From: Siphonodentalium dalli
Lineage: Eukaryota; Mollusca; Scaphopoda; Gadilida; Siphonodentaliidae
Direction: 5' to 3'
Length of the DNA: 64,000 nucleotides
NCBI GenBank assembly: GCA_032622095.1
Contig: CP136066.1
Span: 105,423,319-105,487,318, forward strand
Under the pieces are notes generated by a model. That model was not told the origin of the DNA and ran no database searches. It saw only the letters and a program-made list of their open reading frames with translations. Shown piece by piece: positions 37,601 to 52,600 of this stretch. Both the position numbers and the translations under genes were made by a program. Positions within the stretch are counted from its first letter, which is position 1; each line of letters starts with the position of its first letter.

Positions 37601-40600
37601 AGAAAGTGTAATTTTTGTCAAATAGGTTTTTAATATGTTTTAAATGTTTTTTCGCAGTTGGATTTCCCACATATGGTTGACAATGAACACAAACTTCTGG
37701 TATATAATGTTTGGGAGCACACACGTAACTTCATAAAGTTTATGATAACTGAACTGAAGGCTTCAGTGAATGACGTAGTGAAGGAGAAGACATTTGAAGT
37801 ATGGGAGGAGGTTCCAACGGAAGAGAGGAGCAGATACTACAGACCAGGACATGGTATGAACATGTATATATTAGTGAACTGAACATTCAGATCGCCACGA
37901 TTCAATCGTAAGTGGAAATATTTCCATTGTAGGTAATAACCGGTAGTTGGACTGTGCATGCTCGTGACAAGATAGATCATTAATATAAAAGTAATATCAA
38001 GAATGGTTTGAATGAGGTTCCCAGAGGGTGAATTTAGTGATGTTATTACTCACAGCAGGCTAGCATCACCAAGTTCACCCTCCCAGGACCTCATTCTGTA
38101 GGGTTTCAAATGCTATGGGATACCTTGGATCAGATTGGATTTCCCCAGCTCAAGATGGTGACCTTCACCCATTGTCACCTTGATTATGCATTTTATCTTA
38201 TGCAAATTAGGGGATATAGCAACCTCCCAGAAGGGAAAAAAGTAACTAAAACAATGTTAATTTGAGGTTTATATACTTCCAAGAAGATGAGGCCTGAGCA
38301 GAATGAGGTCCCCAGAGGGTGAATTTGGTGATGCTATCCCACTCCCGGGCCTATCACAAGGTAACGTCGTGTTGCCCTATAAATCCAAAAATGCAACATC
38401 AGAATACACAGTGCATGGCGTATCTATACAAAATATGGAGCGTGTTTTGCTTGTGTATATCTCACATATAACCATGTGTAAAATAGCCAGGCTAAGAGCT
38501 CTTTACATCAATGTATCACATTTTTATAATCAATAAATTTTAAAAATGATCAAGGAAATATGGGTTGATACAAAAATCGGACTTGGCACTGAAAGGGTTA
38601 AACTTAATATTATTTCTTATTTTAGCAAATTCAAGGAAAGTATATTTTCAGATATGCAACCCAAGTTAGGTTGATATATAGAGAAATAGCCGTATGAGTC
38701 TTCTGTAATAGTAAATCCCGGGTATAAATTAACTGCAAAATAACACCTTTTTAGACTCATGAAATATATTACACAATACACAAGCTTTCGATCCTTCTAG
38801 GGATCTTTGTCAAAATGATCGAAAGCTTGTGTATTGTGGACAATAATTTGCACAATAATATATCTCATGAGTCTAAAAAGGTGTTATTTTGCAGTTGGTT
38901 GATACATATTCACATTACCACGCTAAAAAGAAGTTAGGTCTGCATAAATATGCCTCTATGCTTTCAGCCAAATATACAGTCGTTCACATGTTGATAGGAG
39001 CAAGCAGAGAGTTGTCAAAATACAACACAAAGACATGGGAAGTATTGCAGAATAACCCAGCTCTAAACATCATTATGACATTTAAGCCAAATGTCAACAC
39101 CAGAGACATCAATGGAAAAAGTCCTCTTATTGACGCAATACAGTCAAATAGTACAGACATCATCAAAATACTGGTATGTTGAATCTATTTTTATACCATG
39201 ACTCCCTATTGTACTGTGTACAAACATGCTATATAATATATTTGTGCTGTACACTCTACTGTGTGTGAACAGGAGTACGACCATGGGTAACACGTTTCTA
39301 CTGTGGGTAACACGTTTGAATGGCATTTCAATGGTTAAAGTTTATACCCACAGTAGAACTACATCCGAGTTGACCTTTCACTAACATTCCGTGACCTCGA
39401 TCAAAATGACTCTATTTTTAAAACGTAGTGTTTCACGATGAAAACAATTTGATACTTTCGATTCAATTGAATATTATACTCACTAATGCGATAAAAACGA
39501 ACAGTTAATTCCGTGGAAATCACATCCAGATCAGCAAATTGAACATATATTTCAAGAAATAGACGTAACAAACTCGAACAACAAACGGTGGATTTCAAAA
39601 TGACTTTCGTGGTTTCCTGTTGACTGTCCGGCGGAGAAAAAAAGTTCCCGCAATGTGTTATATCTATATTCATTAAATTTGTATTCCCAAATATATTCAT
39701 GTTGTTTATTTATGGCGGTTTCATTACAGTTTATTGTGAATTGGCTAAACTGATGCCATATTCGTACAATTGAGTGTTGACCTAATTGAATGTATCAATG
39801 CGCCTGATCAGCTGTGATAGTGTACGTCGACGTACGGCCAAGTGTGGGGAACACAACGGGGATGATTGTGAATGGTGTGACAGAATCGTCTTAATTTAAG
39901 TGGATTTATTTCGATTTCATAGCATTTTTTGCTCCTGTACCGGTCATGGTATGAACAAAATACACACGTAATGTTTCTGAATACCAAATTTACACCACTC
40001 GTGGGATTGATGATTTACCACACTCGCTAAAGCTCGTGTGGTAAATCATCAATCCCACTCGTGGTGTAAATTTGGTATTCAGAAACATTACGTGTGTATT
40101 CTATATTTATTACATGATCTGACCCTTATTCCATTTAATAAACCCATTCTATAAATTGTTATATTAAACGTTCGTTTAATAACAGGAAATAGTGCCAGGT
40201 GACCTTTGACTTCCGGTCTGTCGTCTGTTAACATTCCGTGCGCTACATCTCAAAATACTATGACTTCCAATATTTTTCCAACAAACTATCATGAATGAAG
40301 AGTTTGAAAAGTTATATCATTAAATATACGACATTAAATGTGCCAAAGAGTCTTTATTTATCTGGAACTATTTCTTTACGTGGGCAAACAACGAAATAGT
40401 TACGTGAAACGTCATCGCATGCCTTATAGAAGCCGATGTTAGTTTCGCATCCCATTTGTTGATTTAAGTATGTTTTGTCGATGTTTTGGATCATGTAATA
40501 AATAGAATCTACAACTAGTCCCCAATTTATAGCCGAAATTGCAAAACTCGTCCAGTAAATTAGGTCTGGACCTCGCCAAAGGCTCAGTCCAGACCTAATT

Positions 40601-43600
40601 TACTGGACAAGTTTTGTAAATTCCGCTATAAATTGGGGACTCGTTGTAGATCCTCTATTTATTATATCACTCTTAAATCTTCAGTATTTATATCAAATCT
40701 AGTAAGTTATCACTTTAGTCATGTTCTGGTGATCAAAAGAGCTTAGTAAATACATGAATTACTTTTACACACACTATATATGTCTCAGAAAAACTCAATG
40801 TGATCCCATGCAAGTATTTTCATTTATAATTTTTCCATGCCATGAATCTCTTGTCCACAGTTGGGTTCTTTAACATGCACATAATGCCTTGGGTATGTCA
40901 ATACGTTAGGATAACTATACCCCCATCCAAAAAGATGGGGGTTTACTGGATTACATGCATCTGTCCAACTGTCTGTCCACATATATCTCAACCATGGTTC
41001 ATCAGATATCGATGAAATATGGTTTGCATCAGGAGGGCTTTCAAAAGAGGTTTCATTGACGTTCACATTTTCCGTTCAAGAGTTATCCCACTTTGTTTAT
41101 CTGAAAATGTTGGATTTCTATCTGTCCGCTCATATATCTCAACCATGGGTTATCGGATCTCAAGGAAATTTGATACGCAGGTTTGGAATCATGAGAGTTT
41201 TCAAAATTGGGTTCACTGATTGTGTTCACATTTCCAAAAGTTATCCATCTTTCTTTATCTGAAAATGTTGGTTTTTCGTCCATCGTTCGTTCGTTATGTC
41301 AAGAATTTTTTTTCGTTCATCACATATTTTTTCACAATTTTGTTTCCGTCTTGCCCATATTTCAATTTTCAACATGGGGGTATCCCAGCACCCATGGTGC
41401 AACTTCTTGCTCGAGAATTGGCATGTATATTGTTAGGGGTGATATAGTCATAATTGACTGTCTTCCTATCTCCCCTGAGTATTACACAGGACACCCTTTA
41501 ACATCAGCACCTGATTCAATGGCATACCCTAGCACTGACCCGAAAAAATTACTAGGCGGAGACATTCACACGCTCGGAGCAGTCTATCTAGACACAGCGA
41601 AAACTGCAATAGTCGGCGTATCGCTTAACCTTTTCTATACTAAATGGATTCTCCCACTCAGTTATAAAAGTATACATTGGAATAGTCTATCATTCATTTA
41701 TAGGGGTGTCCAAAAAATGAGCAGGGAACAGATATAAAAAATAATACAAGGGAGGATTTATATTCAGGATTCATATTCACTGGTGGTTAATGTTCAGATA
41801 ATAAGTTCAACAAACAACTTATTATCTGAACATCTCCCAAGGGAACTACTCGTCATTAACCCTTTTATGACTGGAGATTCCTGAAATTTTGCGAAAGCCC
41901 TGTGCCAAATGCTTTCTCTTATATATACGAGTCGCCCATAGGAATCCTTGCATATGTAAGAGAATGTATTGGCCTAACAAGATTTACTTTGACCTTGTAT
42001 GCCAGTGCATTCTCTTATATATGCGAGGCTCCCTGTGGGAGACTCGCATATATATGAGAATGCACTGGCACAGGATCTTTAAATTCTGCACCAGCACAGC
42101 TCCTGTCATGAAAGGGTTAAGTATTTAGTATAGAAAGGGTTAACTGACTGCTAATGCAACTCTATATATATATATTTATAGAAGTTCATGTTGATGATGA
42201 ATATATATACGCAAATATCATCTTCTGTCTTATAAAGTTGAACTTTAATACTTTCAGTTGAACATCGCAAAAGCAAATCCAACATTTCCATGGGTGTACT
42301 CGATAAAAGACAGTGAAGGTGTGTCGCATGAGCATGAGAAACCGCCGCTGTGTATGGCCGTTGAGTAAGTATTAACGCTGATACCAGTGATATGGAATTG
42401 AGTGAGAAATTGCTTGCCAAATTTTCCAAATGCAAAAAATTTATTCACATTTAGAAAAAATTATTTCCATTTGGCAAAATAATTACCCAGTGTGTTTTCA
42501 ATTCTCCAAAAAGTAGAAACTTGTTCTTTTCAAGAAATTGGTCAGTAAACCATCCCATGTTATGAAAGCCCCAAGTTTTATAGTAATGGCTGCGCAAGTT
42601 AGGTTAACACCTCTATCACTACAGTTAATCAGATGCTCATGAGACAGGTGTCTGATGATGATGTTCATACAATTTGGAAATGAGTTGGAGCCTGCGCACG
42701 ATGTCACAGCATGAATGCATGTACAGTAATGCCCTAAATAATAGACTCCTTAACCACAGCAGAATTATGGGTAACTTTTCAGGATTTAGTCGGAAATATG
42801 GCTTGTTGCCATTCATCGGAAAGCTCTCAGTGAGAGCTTTCCGATGAATGCCAACAAGCCATATTTCCGACTAAATCCTGAAAAGTTACCCATAATTCTG
42901 CTGTGGTTAAGGAGTCGATTATTTAGGACATTATTGTACTAGTTTGTAATTCTGAAATCATAATTTAAAAAACTGCAAAAGAACTGCATGTAACCTCAAT
43001 CACATCAATTTCACCTCTGATACTTACAGGCACTGTGACGAGGAAATCGTCAAACAAATGATCACTGCTGGGGCAGACTTGAATAAACCACGAACTGAGG
43101 ATAAGCAGCTGCCCATCCACTTAGCTGTGATTAAAAGTATGACCTTCATTGATATATTCAACAATATAATATCTCCCATGTGTTTCTCACATTCTGATTG
43201 GCTGAATCCCAGCCAATGCCTATAATAGGTTGCTCAAGGTGCCACGTATTCATGACGAGTTTTCGTGCCCATAATTAACTAGATTCAAGTTTATGTCATA
43301 CCCTGAATGTCCGGTAATACAAATTGTAATTAATGTTGAATAATTGGTCGCTAAAATATGCATTCTGATTGGTCAAGAGATGCTTACTTCAGTTTTCAAT
43401 TCACCAGTATCGTCTGCTACAAAGCACAGTAAATAAGTCATCATGCAGTCAGGAGTCGTGTAATGGAGTTCAAACAGAAAGTTGTTTACTATATGTACAT
43501 TTGATTAGCAGGAAATTGTTCTGGTGCTGCTCCCAAGCCTTGAAATAGTGTGCCTGTCATTTGCAGAATGAGGTCCCCAGAGGGTGAATTTAGTGATGCT

Positions 43601-46600
43601 ACCCTGCATAGCGGGCTAGCATCACCAAATTCACCTTCTGGGGACCTCATTCTGCTTACACCTCAGCAGAATTAGGTTCCCAGAGGGTGAATTTGGTGAT
43701 GCTAGCCCGCTATGTGGGGTAGCATCACTAAATTCACCCTCTGGGAACCTCATTCTGCAAATGACAGACACACTATTTCAAGGCTTGGCTGCTCCAATTA
43801 AACTTATCGAACGTACCCAGTGATTTGATCACCGGAAAAAGGATATCTCACTTCACAGCATGTAATATCGATAAAAATGCCATTAATAATTGGGGGATAT
43901 CGAAGGTTTTTTTGTGATTTCGGAAAGGTACATGGCGAATATACTGTGGCAAATTTAGTTAATCGGCGATGGCATAGCCCAGTATATTCACCCTGTACCT
44001 TTCCAAAATCACAAAATACAACACTGTTATCCCATTCTAATTTTCTTCGAACATAAAACGTTATTTCAAGAAACATTCAGCCAATTCACAATTCTTTTTA
44101 ATTTGCTAGATCTATATTTTAGCATCGCTCTTATCGGTAATAATGCAGATAAAGATGAAAAATTACCACCTCAACCTCGATAGAAATAAATATGCAAAAA
44201 AAATAGTTTCTGCATGTAAATGATGTCCTTTTCAGATTTATATCGGCTGATTTTGATTTGACTACGAACTTGAATTATTGGGAAATTGTTTATTTATTGA
44301 AATGTGCATTTCATGTCATCTCTGTTTTGTGTCAAGACATTTTGTCACAAGATATTGAGACTGATATTATGGGGATAATGGTGTGGGCACTGTGTGGCGA
44401 TTTGTGATTTTTGAATATACTGTGCCAAAGTTAGTTAATCGGCGACAGCAAAAGCGACAGCACTGTTTTGTTTATATAGCAACCAGCTAACGGAAATCAA
44501 CTGTAAAAATTGATATACTGAACACTGGAGCGGACTAGTCTTAGCGGCTAGTTTATCAACAATTGACTCACCACAAATCTTTGATGTTTCATGCAGTATA
44601 GCTAGTGAATTAGAATTCTATTTATCAACAAGACTGCATGTTTTAGATGCTGTTAGTTAGGAAATAACCAAAAAATTAAACCCAGACCGCACTGATTTGG
44701 AAAAAAATGGCTGCAGAATAAACTTTAAATTTGTTTGCCTGAACATTTTCCATTTCCTGTCATTTCAGAGGACTTGGCTATGACAAAGTTGCTTCTTAAA
44801 CATAAGGCAGATGTTAATGCAGTTGATAAGACACTCAGGACGCCGCTTAATATTGCTGTCAGACAAAACAATGGTGGGTTTGATATCAACACAGACCTGG
44901 AGCAGTTGCTGATCGATAATGGAGCGAAGCTTGATATCCAGGATGACTCGGGGAACACACCACTACATCATGTGTTTTCTGATCCACCAAGTAGACGATG
45001 GTAAGTAAAACCTTGTGTTCCTCAAAAGGAATCTTCAAAGGGAAGAGTCATAACCAATTCCCCTTTTTAGGTATACTGTTTTGCACCTGTCTGTCTGTGC
45101 GTCCGTCAGTCTATGCATGAATCCAGCCGTGCATGCATAAGTCCATCCGATCTCTGTTCATGTCATAACTTATACAGTAGTGCTCAAATCTCAATGAAAT
45201 TTGGTTTGGATGTTCACTCCTATGAGGACATTAAATAGAGTCTTCCAACATTTTGTTTGGATTTTCCATTCTAGAGTTATTCATCTTTGTTAACTGGAAA
45301 TATTGGCTTTTTGGACTGTGTGATGTCTGTTCATGTCATAACATCAACAGTTGTGCTGGAATCTAAATGAAATTCGTTATTAATGTTCACTACTATGGGG
45401 ACATTCAATAGAGGATTAAATCATTTTGTTCTGGTTTTCCATTCTAGAGGATGTTCACTACTATGAGGACAATTAATGGCGTGTTTAACCGTTTTGGTTT
45501 GGTTTTTCGTTGTATAGTTATTCATCTTTGTTTTTATGAAAATGCTGATTTTTGGGTCCATCTGTCTGAGTATGTCAGTCATAGGTTATAGATATGCCCA
45601 CCCTAGGCATGCACAGGACGACAGTCCATCTCTTGTTTCACCAGGATACATGGCCAATCACATCCGCATGGCTGACCCTGTAGCTCAGATGGTGAGGTGT
45701 ATATCATGCATGCAGACATTTCTTTTTAAAAAGCATCTCTTGCCCAATGAACTGAATCACTTCACTCTAATTCTAGTTATCTATATAATAGATTGAACAA
45801 ATTGTAAAATAATTCCTATAATGTGATGGAAATTTCAGTTATGTCCTAGCTATGCCTCGAGTTGATTCTATTTTATTATATTCTAAGCTATCAAAGAGTA
45901 GTATTTTTGCATCAGATAAAAACTGTTATTCGTCTAGTGAGATATCGATATCTCACTCGTATCAATCCGTGCTAAAATTAAAAGTGATTCGGTACTAGAT
46001 GAGTTAAAGTCGCTTCGCCACATTGAACTAGAATTACTGCCTGCTCACTAATTGTTAAACATACTATGTTAGTCCATTTAACTATGTATATATGCACAAG
46101 CTCATTACGATGGTTGTGCTTGGGTATACACATTTGCACTTTTTACTCTTCTTTCGAGTTGAGTCATGGGCCAACTGAGTGGAGCATATAATAAACAGAA
46201 CATCCACACTTTTTGGTTGATATGGTAATTATCTCATTCATGATGACAAACAAAAATTAATTTCCACTTGTGGCTCAGCCACTGGTGGGAATTCATTTTT
46301 TTTTGTCATCACTCATGAGATAATTCCCATATCCAACCAAAAAGTGTAGATATCACAGGGTATCCTTTACATATTCTCCACAAAAAAACAGAAAAAAAAG
46401 AGAAATTAATGTTCCTATGAGTTTAAAATTAAACACATACACCCTGTCGTAGAAGTTACTAAACCAAATAAAATGCCAAAGCAAATTAGTGTTAACCCTT
46501 TCATGATGGGAGCTGCACTGGTGCAGCATTCAAGATCCTGTGCCAGTGGTTTTTCTTATATATACGAGTCTCCCATAGGGCATCTCACATATATAAGGCA

Positions 46601-49600
46601 CTGGCTAACAGTGTCAAGGTAAATATTATTAGGTCATAGTTGATCTTTGCTTTGTGAATAAATATACAACAAGTTTTCTATGAACATTTGTGAACAAATT
46701 TCTGTAATTAGCTGGAAAAAATTCAGCTATGTTCCAGTTATGGCTCAAGTTGACTCTATTATATTTCTGCATAAAACAAAAAATAGATGAATCTTATTGG
46801 CCTAAACGCATTCCCCAGACCCCTTTCTAAAAGTTGTTAAACTAAATAAAATGGCATATGCAAATCGGCCGTTTATTAATATCATGCCAATGCACTGGCT
46901 AGTGTTAAATTTTTCATTGTCTCGGAATTATGGCTCAAAGCTATAATTTTCTTTCAGGAATGATGCTTCAGATTATGATCCGGTAGAACAATGTCGCCTG
47001 GTTGTAACATCTATGACAAACATTGACAACATTAACCTTCAAAATAAAATCGGAGAGACGGCTCTGCATAAAGCTGCTGACTGTGGTGCCAATATGTGCT
47101 GCATGTACCTCGTACAAGTAAGTAACCAGAATGAGCCTCTGGTTTTATGTCCCATGAAATTGCATTTTAACCCTTTCATAATGGGAGCTGCACTAGTGCA
47201 GCATTAAATATCCTGTGCCAGTGCATTCTCTTATATATATGAGTCTTCCATAGGGAGCCTCGCATTTATAGAAGAATGGACCATCTTACAAGATCAAGGT
47301 AAATATTGTTCGGCCAATGTATGAGGCTCCATATGGACGACTAACATATATAAGAGAATGCATTGGCACAGTGTTAACAAAATGTTAGGAAGCTCCAGTC
47401 ATAGAAGGGTTAACATGTCAGGGACCAGCATTGAGGGCAATGTGGGCGACTTCTACCTATTCTCATTGATTTCACCCAAATTTTGCAGCTGGGTAAAGTC
47501 GGAGTCACCCTGGAAATTCCGAATTTCGTTGAAAAACATGGCTTCCATTGGCTATCTTGGATTTTCATTACTAAATTGTTCGGCACACCCTACAGGCCAC
47601 CTCCCTCATCCGATCATCACCAAACTTCATATGGATCTTTCGGGTGACTTCTAGATGGGAGCCATCTATTATTCCGATTTCTTTTAAAAACATGGCCGTC
47701 ATCTTGGATATAAAATTTTAATTGAATTTCCATTTTCATTGGAAAACATGGCCACCAGTTGCCATCTTAAATTTTACTCTTTGCATGACTAAATCATTCC
47801 GCACACCATACAGGTCACATCTCTCATCCGATCATCAGCAAACTCCATATGGATCTTCAGGGTAATCTCTAGATGGGATTAGACATTTCTAGGCTGAATC
47901 CGATATCCGGATATCGGTTGACAACCAGCTACCGTTGGCAACCAGTTGAACTATGATCAACCGATTAACCAATATGTATACACACACGCAATGCAAATGA
48001 CAGAAACTAACATATTCAAGTCCTTAATCAGCACGAGACTGCCAACAGTAGCTTTTAAGCATGTGTACTTCATTAATTTTAAAACAAACTTATCACTCAA
48101 AGGTGTATAGAGTCTAACTTAAGCATATTCAATTAATTCAAAGTCAAAATCTGGTGCAAGATAAAAAGTCTTCAATGAATTGCAAGTTACATAGACTGGC
48201 TTTGGCAGCTGAGCATCGAAGATGCATGACGTCGTCTTTGATGTCCCGATGTCCGGGGAAACATGTGTTCTGAGTCGTCGGCAAAGATCAATGCAATCCT
48301 TTTCAATACAATGACCATGGCATACTGCATTACTTATTTGACATCTACTGTCTGACTCACTACTAGTAGACAGGGTCTATACTTCTAACATTACTGAGTT
48401 TGAGTATTCTCAATGGATGAATGAAGTTCCAGTGAACTGGCATCAAAGTGGTCTTTCCAAGCAGTCAGACTCATTTGCAGCCTAATCTTTAATTATAAGC
48501 ATTTGATTGTGTTTGATTATTCAGCCGATTGTTTTCTTTTGTTAACTACATAACGTTCACAAAACTTCATAACAATTGTTTTTAACTGTCGTCAGTCATC
48601 CTGTTAGATGGCGCACGTCTGTTAGCATTCATCTCAAAATGTCAAACAACAACTGGTAGTTGGAATACCTGAGTCACATGACCTAACATTCTTCAAAATC
48701 CCAGAACCGCAATTGCTATAATGACAATTAAAAGCTGTCGCGATTTGTAAGTACGAAAATTTATATAGATCACACAATATTCTTCCCAAACGCGAGAAAT
48801 AACAAGTCAGGTAGCAGTTGTGACTACAATACAAACAGGTCAAGCATGACATGCTTATTTATAAACACTGTGACTTTTAGTTGACAGTGTCATCTGTCAA
48901 GTTGTTAACACGTAACTTATTGCTGTTCATGTTAGGTGATTTACTTTGTTTAATACATGCTTTATCTGTGTAAACATTATGTGAGTTCGCTATGCAGTTA
49001 ATAGACCAAATTATTTTGGTACTTATTATGGTGTAAACAATGACTGTAAAGTCAGAGGTTGAAAATAGCAGATATTCGGTTATCATCTGGCTAAACCTCG
49101 CGGTTAACCGTCTAAAGAAATAGGTCAACCATTTCAGCACTAGACATTTCAACTTTCCGCTTTCCTAGTCTCTATTGACTGTAACACATGAAATTATCCC
49201 CTCTCCAAGTTGAGCTACAGTGGCATTGATGCTGTCATCTTTAACCCATGTTACGTGTGAAGAATGCCTCTATATCCATATCTATATCTATATCCATAGG
49301 TCGTTTGTTGAACTTATTATCTGAATATTTTCCTCCAATAAACAGGTCTCCTTCTGCGCTTTTATTATCAGTACCCCTCCAGATGAATAATAAACCATTC
49401 CAGTGTATACATTTATCACTGCGTGGAAGAATCAATTTAGTATAGATAGGGTTAATTGTTTGACTGAGTGGATTACCGTAGTATTATTCCCGAATTATGC
49501 TATAAAATTAATTATCCCCTGAATGTTTTTAGGGGATTGCTACTAAAAGTGTGCAGGGGTTGAAATCATCTGCTTCATTTAGGCATGTTGTGAGTATGGA

Positions 49601-52600
49601 TTTGCTGGTTTTTGTTTAGCCGAAGGTTTCTATTCTTATTTAGCCAAGACAATTTTAGAATCTATTTGAGGTGATTAGGCCAAACAAAATTGATGTTCTG
49701 TATCTCAGACACGTGCCATTTCATAAAAATATGCCGTCCCTGGGCGCTTTTATGGCCCACCGAAAATAAAAAAATATCAATAGTCCTACTGACCCAGTGC
49801 TACAGTAATGCCCTAAATAATCGACTCCGCAACCACAGCAGAATTATGGGTAATTTTTCAAGATTTAGTCGGAAATATGGCTTGTTGCCATTCATCAGAA
49901 AGCTCTCAAAGAGCTTTTGTATAAAATTACAGTAGCACTTTATCAGGAAAAGTCTTTTTTCACACCCAACAATTTTTTTGGATAATTCGTGAGAAATTAT
50001 ATAAAAAACCTTCCCGATCAGGCCTGATGGGAAATTTTTGTTGTAAAAAGTGGGAATAAAAATCTACCTGCCGGCTAATATCTCCATCAAAAATATCTTG
50101 GACACTGAACTATTGGTTATGCTTCGCACGAGGAAGAGTTTAGCAAAAAATCGGCCGCGATAGCTTTCATAAACCCGTTTAATACATATCGTAAAATAAA
50201 CATAAATTTTGACGTTTACCGTCCTTAGCCTATTCTGCATCCAGTTGGCGGCTTTATGGCTTTATTTACTCTGCAGTTGGCATTCTTTATTCAACAGGAT
50301 CCTTGGCTGTCGCATAATCAGGGGCAGATTAAGAATTACTTATCGGTAGCCTCTGCCTCTCACCTCAATTCCTATCCCGACAGCAGTTCCACAGCATTAA
50401 CAAGATACACATGTACACATCAGTTGGATTTAGAGATTCGGGTTATGTTCAACAAATATTCTGTGGAATTAGTTCTTGAACCCAAGTCTCTGGGGTTCTA
50501 CTCTCGCCTTTCCTGGTCACAAATGGTCCTGGTAGATACTGTCCAGTGATTGACCATCCAACTTTAATCAGTTTATAGATCCCCCACTCTTCACCATGCA
50601 CACAGGAGACAGTGCGATCGTTGACCCTTCCCATGACATGAATCTCGGAATCAGTGTTGATTTACAAGATGCTTACTTCCATATTCTTCTTCATCCAGTC
50701 TTCAGACTCTATTATGGCCCATTTCAGAACATTCTCCCAAGTGACTTCCATCGGGTATCTCAATGACCTATATTTGACTCATCAAGACCAACTGCTGTTA
50801 ACTCGAGACAGGGACTCATTCCTCAAACTTATAAACTGGGAAAAGTCATCTCTATTCCCATCCCAAGATTTCATTCACCTAGGGATGCACTTTCAAAACA
50901 AAATTTGATCAGGTGTGTCTTCCTCTTCCTCGTGTGTGATCCCTGCACACTCAGGCCTTGTTCATGTCCACTACAGGCTTGTCAACCGGTACCGGTACTG
51001 GCTGTACTTGGCCGTTTCAACGGTACCGGTTCTGATACTCAGTACCGACGGTTCTCGGTACTCGCCAAAACAGTAAATAGATCAGTATAGATCGATTAAA
51101 ATTGAAGGAACTTTCCTCTTTTAAGTGTGCCGCAACTGCCGCTTGCATTATGGTATGCTACTATGTGTCAACGGATCAAGCACGCGGCGGCGGATGCCAA
51201 CATTAAAAGGAACACAGAGTTTTCCGGACAGCCGTGCGTGGGCGGGATTGCATTGAAGCCATTGATCCGCCCGGCGGATCAATGCAATCCCGCCACCCAC
51301 GCACGGAAGTCTGGAACACTCTGTGTTTCCTTTGAGTTTGGTTACTTTGATGTCGGCACCTGTGACCTGTCACGTGACCTGTGACCCGTCAACAAATTAT
51401 TGCATCAGTCTAGTCAGTTGTGCTTGTAAGTGGACAGCAGATAAGGATTCTTTCCGATGTATGTATTTGAGCGCCTGAAGCCCTAAACATAAAAGTTATA
51501 ACACCTGTCAGGCTGCCTAAATTATGGCACATTTTAGGTGATTGTTGTGGGTGATAAATCCAACTATTTCAGACTATACTAATGCATGTATGCCACACAT
51601 TTATGTGTGGCTGCTGTGGCATACGTGCATTAGGATAGTCTGACATGGTTGTATTTGTCATCCACAACAATCACCAAAAACAGGCACAAAGTGCCATACA
51701 TTACCAGTAATTACCACATTAGAATATACTCTTTTAAATGTGTGATATGTAGTGGAATAAACAATACAACTCCAGTACCGGTACTGGTACCGCGGTTCCA
51801 ACGCAGTACCGGTACCGACTACCTTGGTACTGGCGGTACTTTGACAAGCCTGGTCCACTAGGACGGAGGTGTCAGTCCGGAAATTCCTCAGTTTTCTGGG
51901 TGTAGTAAACTCAGCCTGGGATCTCATAGTCTGCGGCCGAATGTATATCAGGCCTCTCCTGTGTTGCTTCAGGAGCTATTGGTGTCATGCAACCGATCCT
52001 CTCCATCACTGGATTCCTTTGTCAGTCTCCCTCCGACAATTTGTTTGGGTATACCGGTACCCCCTTATGGAATCTCGGACATTTTTTGCAGGGTTCTTGC
52101 ATCGAACCTGTAAACACCTGCTCTTTTGTAAATTTAACTTTAAAAACAGTGTTTCTCATAGCGTTCACTTCAGCTCGTTGCATTAGCAAATTGCATACCT
52201 TGTCAACATCCTGTGGATGTCTTTGGATTTCTGCTACCTCCGCTGAGTTGCTACCTTATCCAGATTAACTAGCCAAAAACTCAGCTTTTCTCAAGATACC
52301 CCTCTCATATGCATATTGTAGTGCTACCTGAGGGGAATAAGACACTTAGCCCTGTCAGGGTCCTGCATGAATAAATCGAACAAGCACAACCTAGACGTCT
52401 TGGTCGAACACAGCTTTTCTATTCTATGATTAAAAATTATGAGACAATTCCATCCGATCGATCACAAGATGACTGAAAAAAGTTATCACTCTTGCCTATG
52501 ACCAAATTATCCCTAGACACCTCCGTTCCGTGAACATCATGGCACATAAAGTAAGAGCTGTTTCAACTTCTTCATGGGTTTTCAGCGGCTCAGTTGCTCC

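Noticed and set aside
45671-45720. tRNA-like start (GTAGCTCAGATGGTGAGG)
   Set aside because: The A-box-like word is there but no acceptor stem, anticodon arm or GGTTCGANNCC B box follows at the right distance; it lies at the tail of a repeat element.
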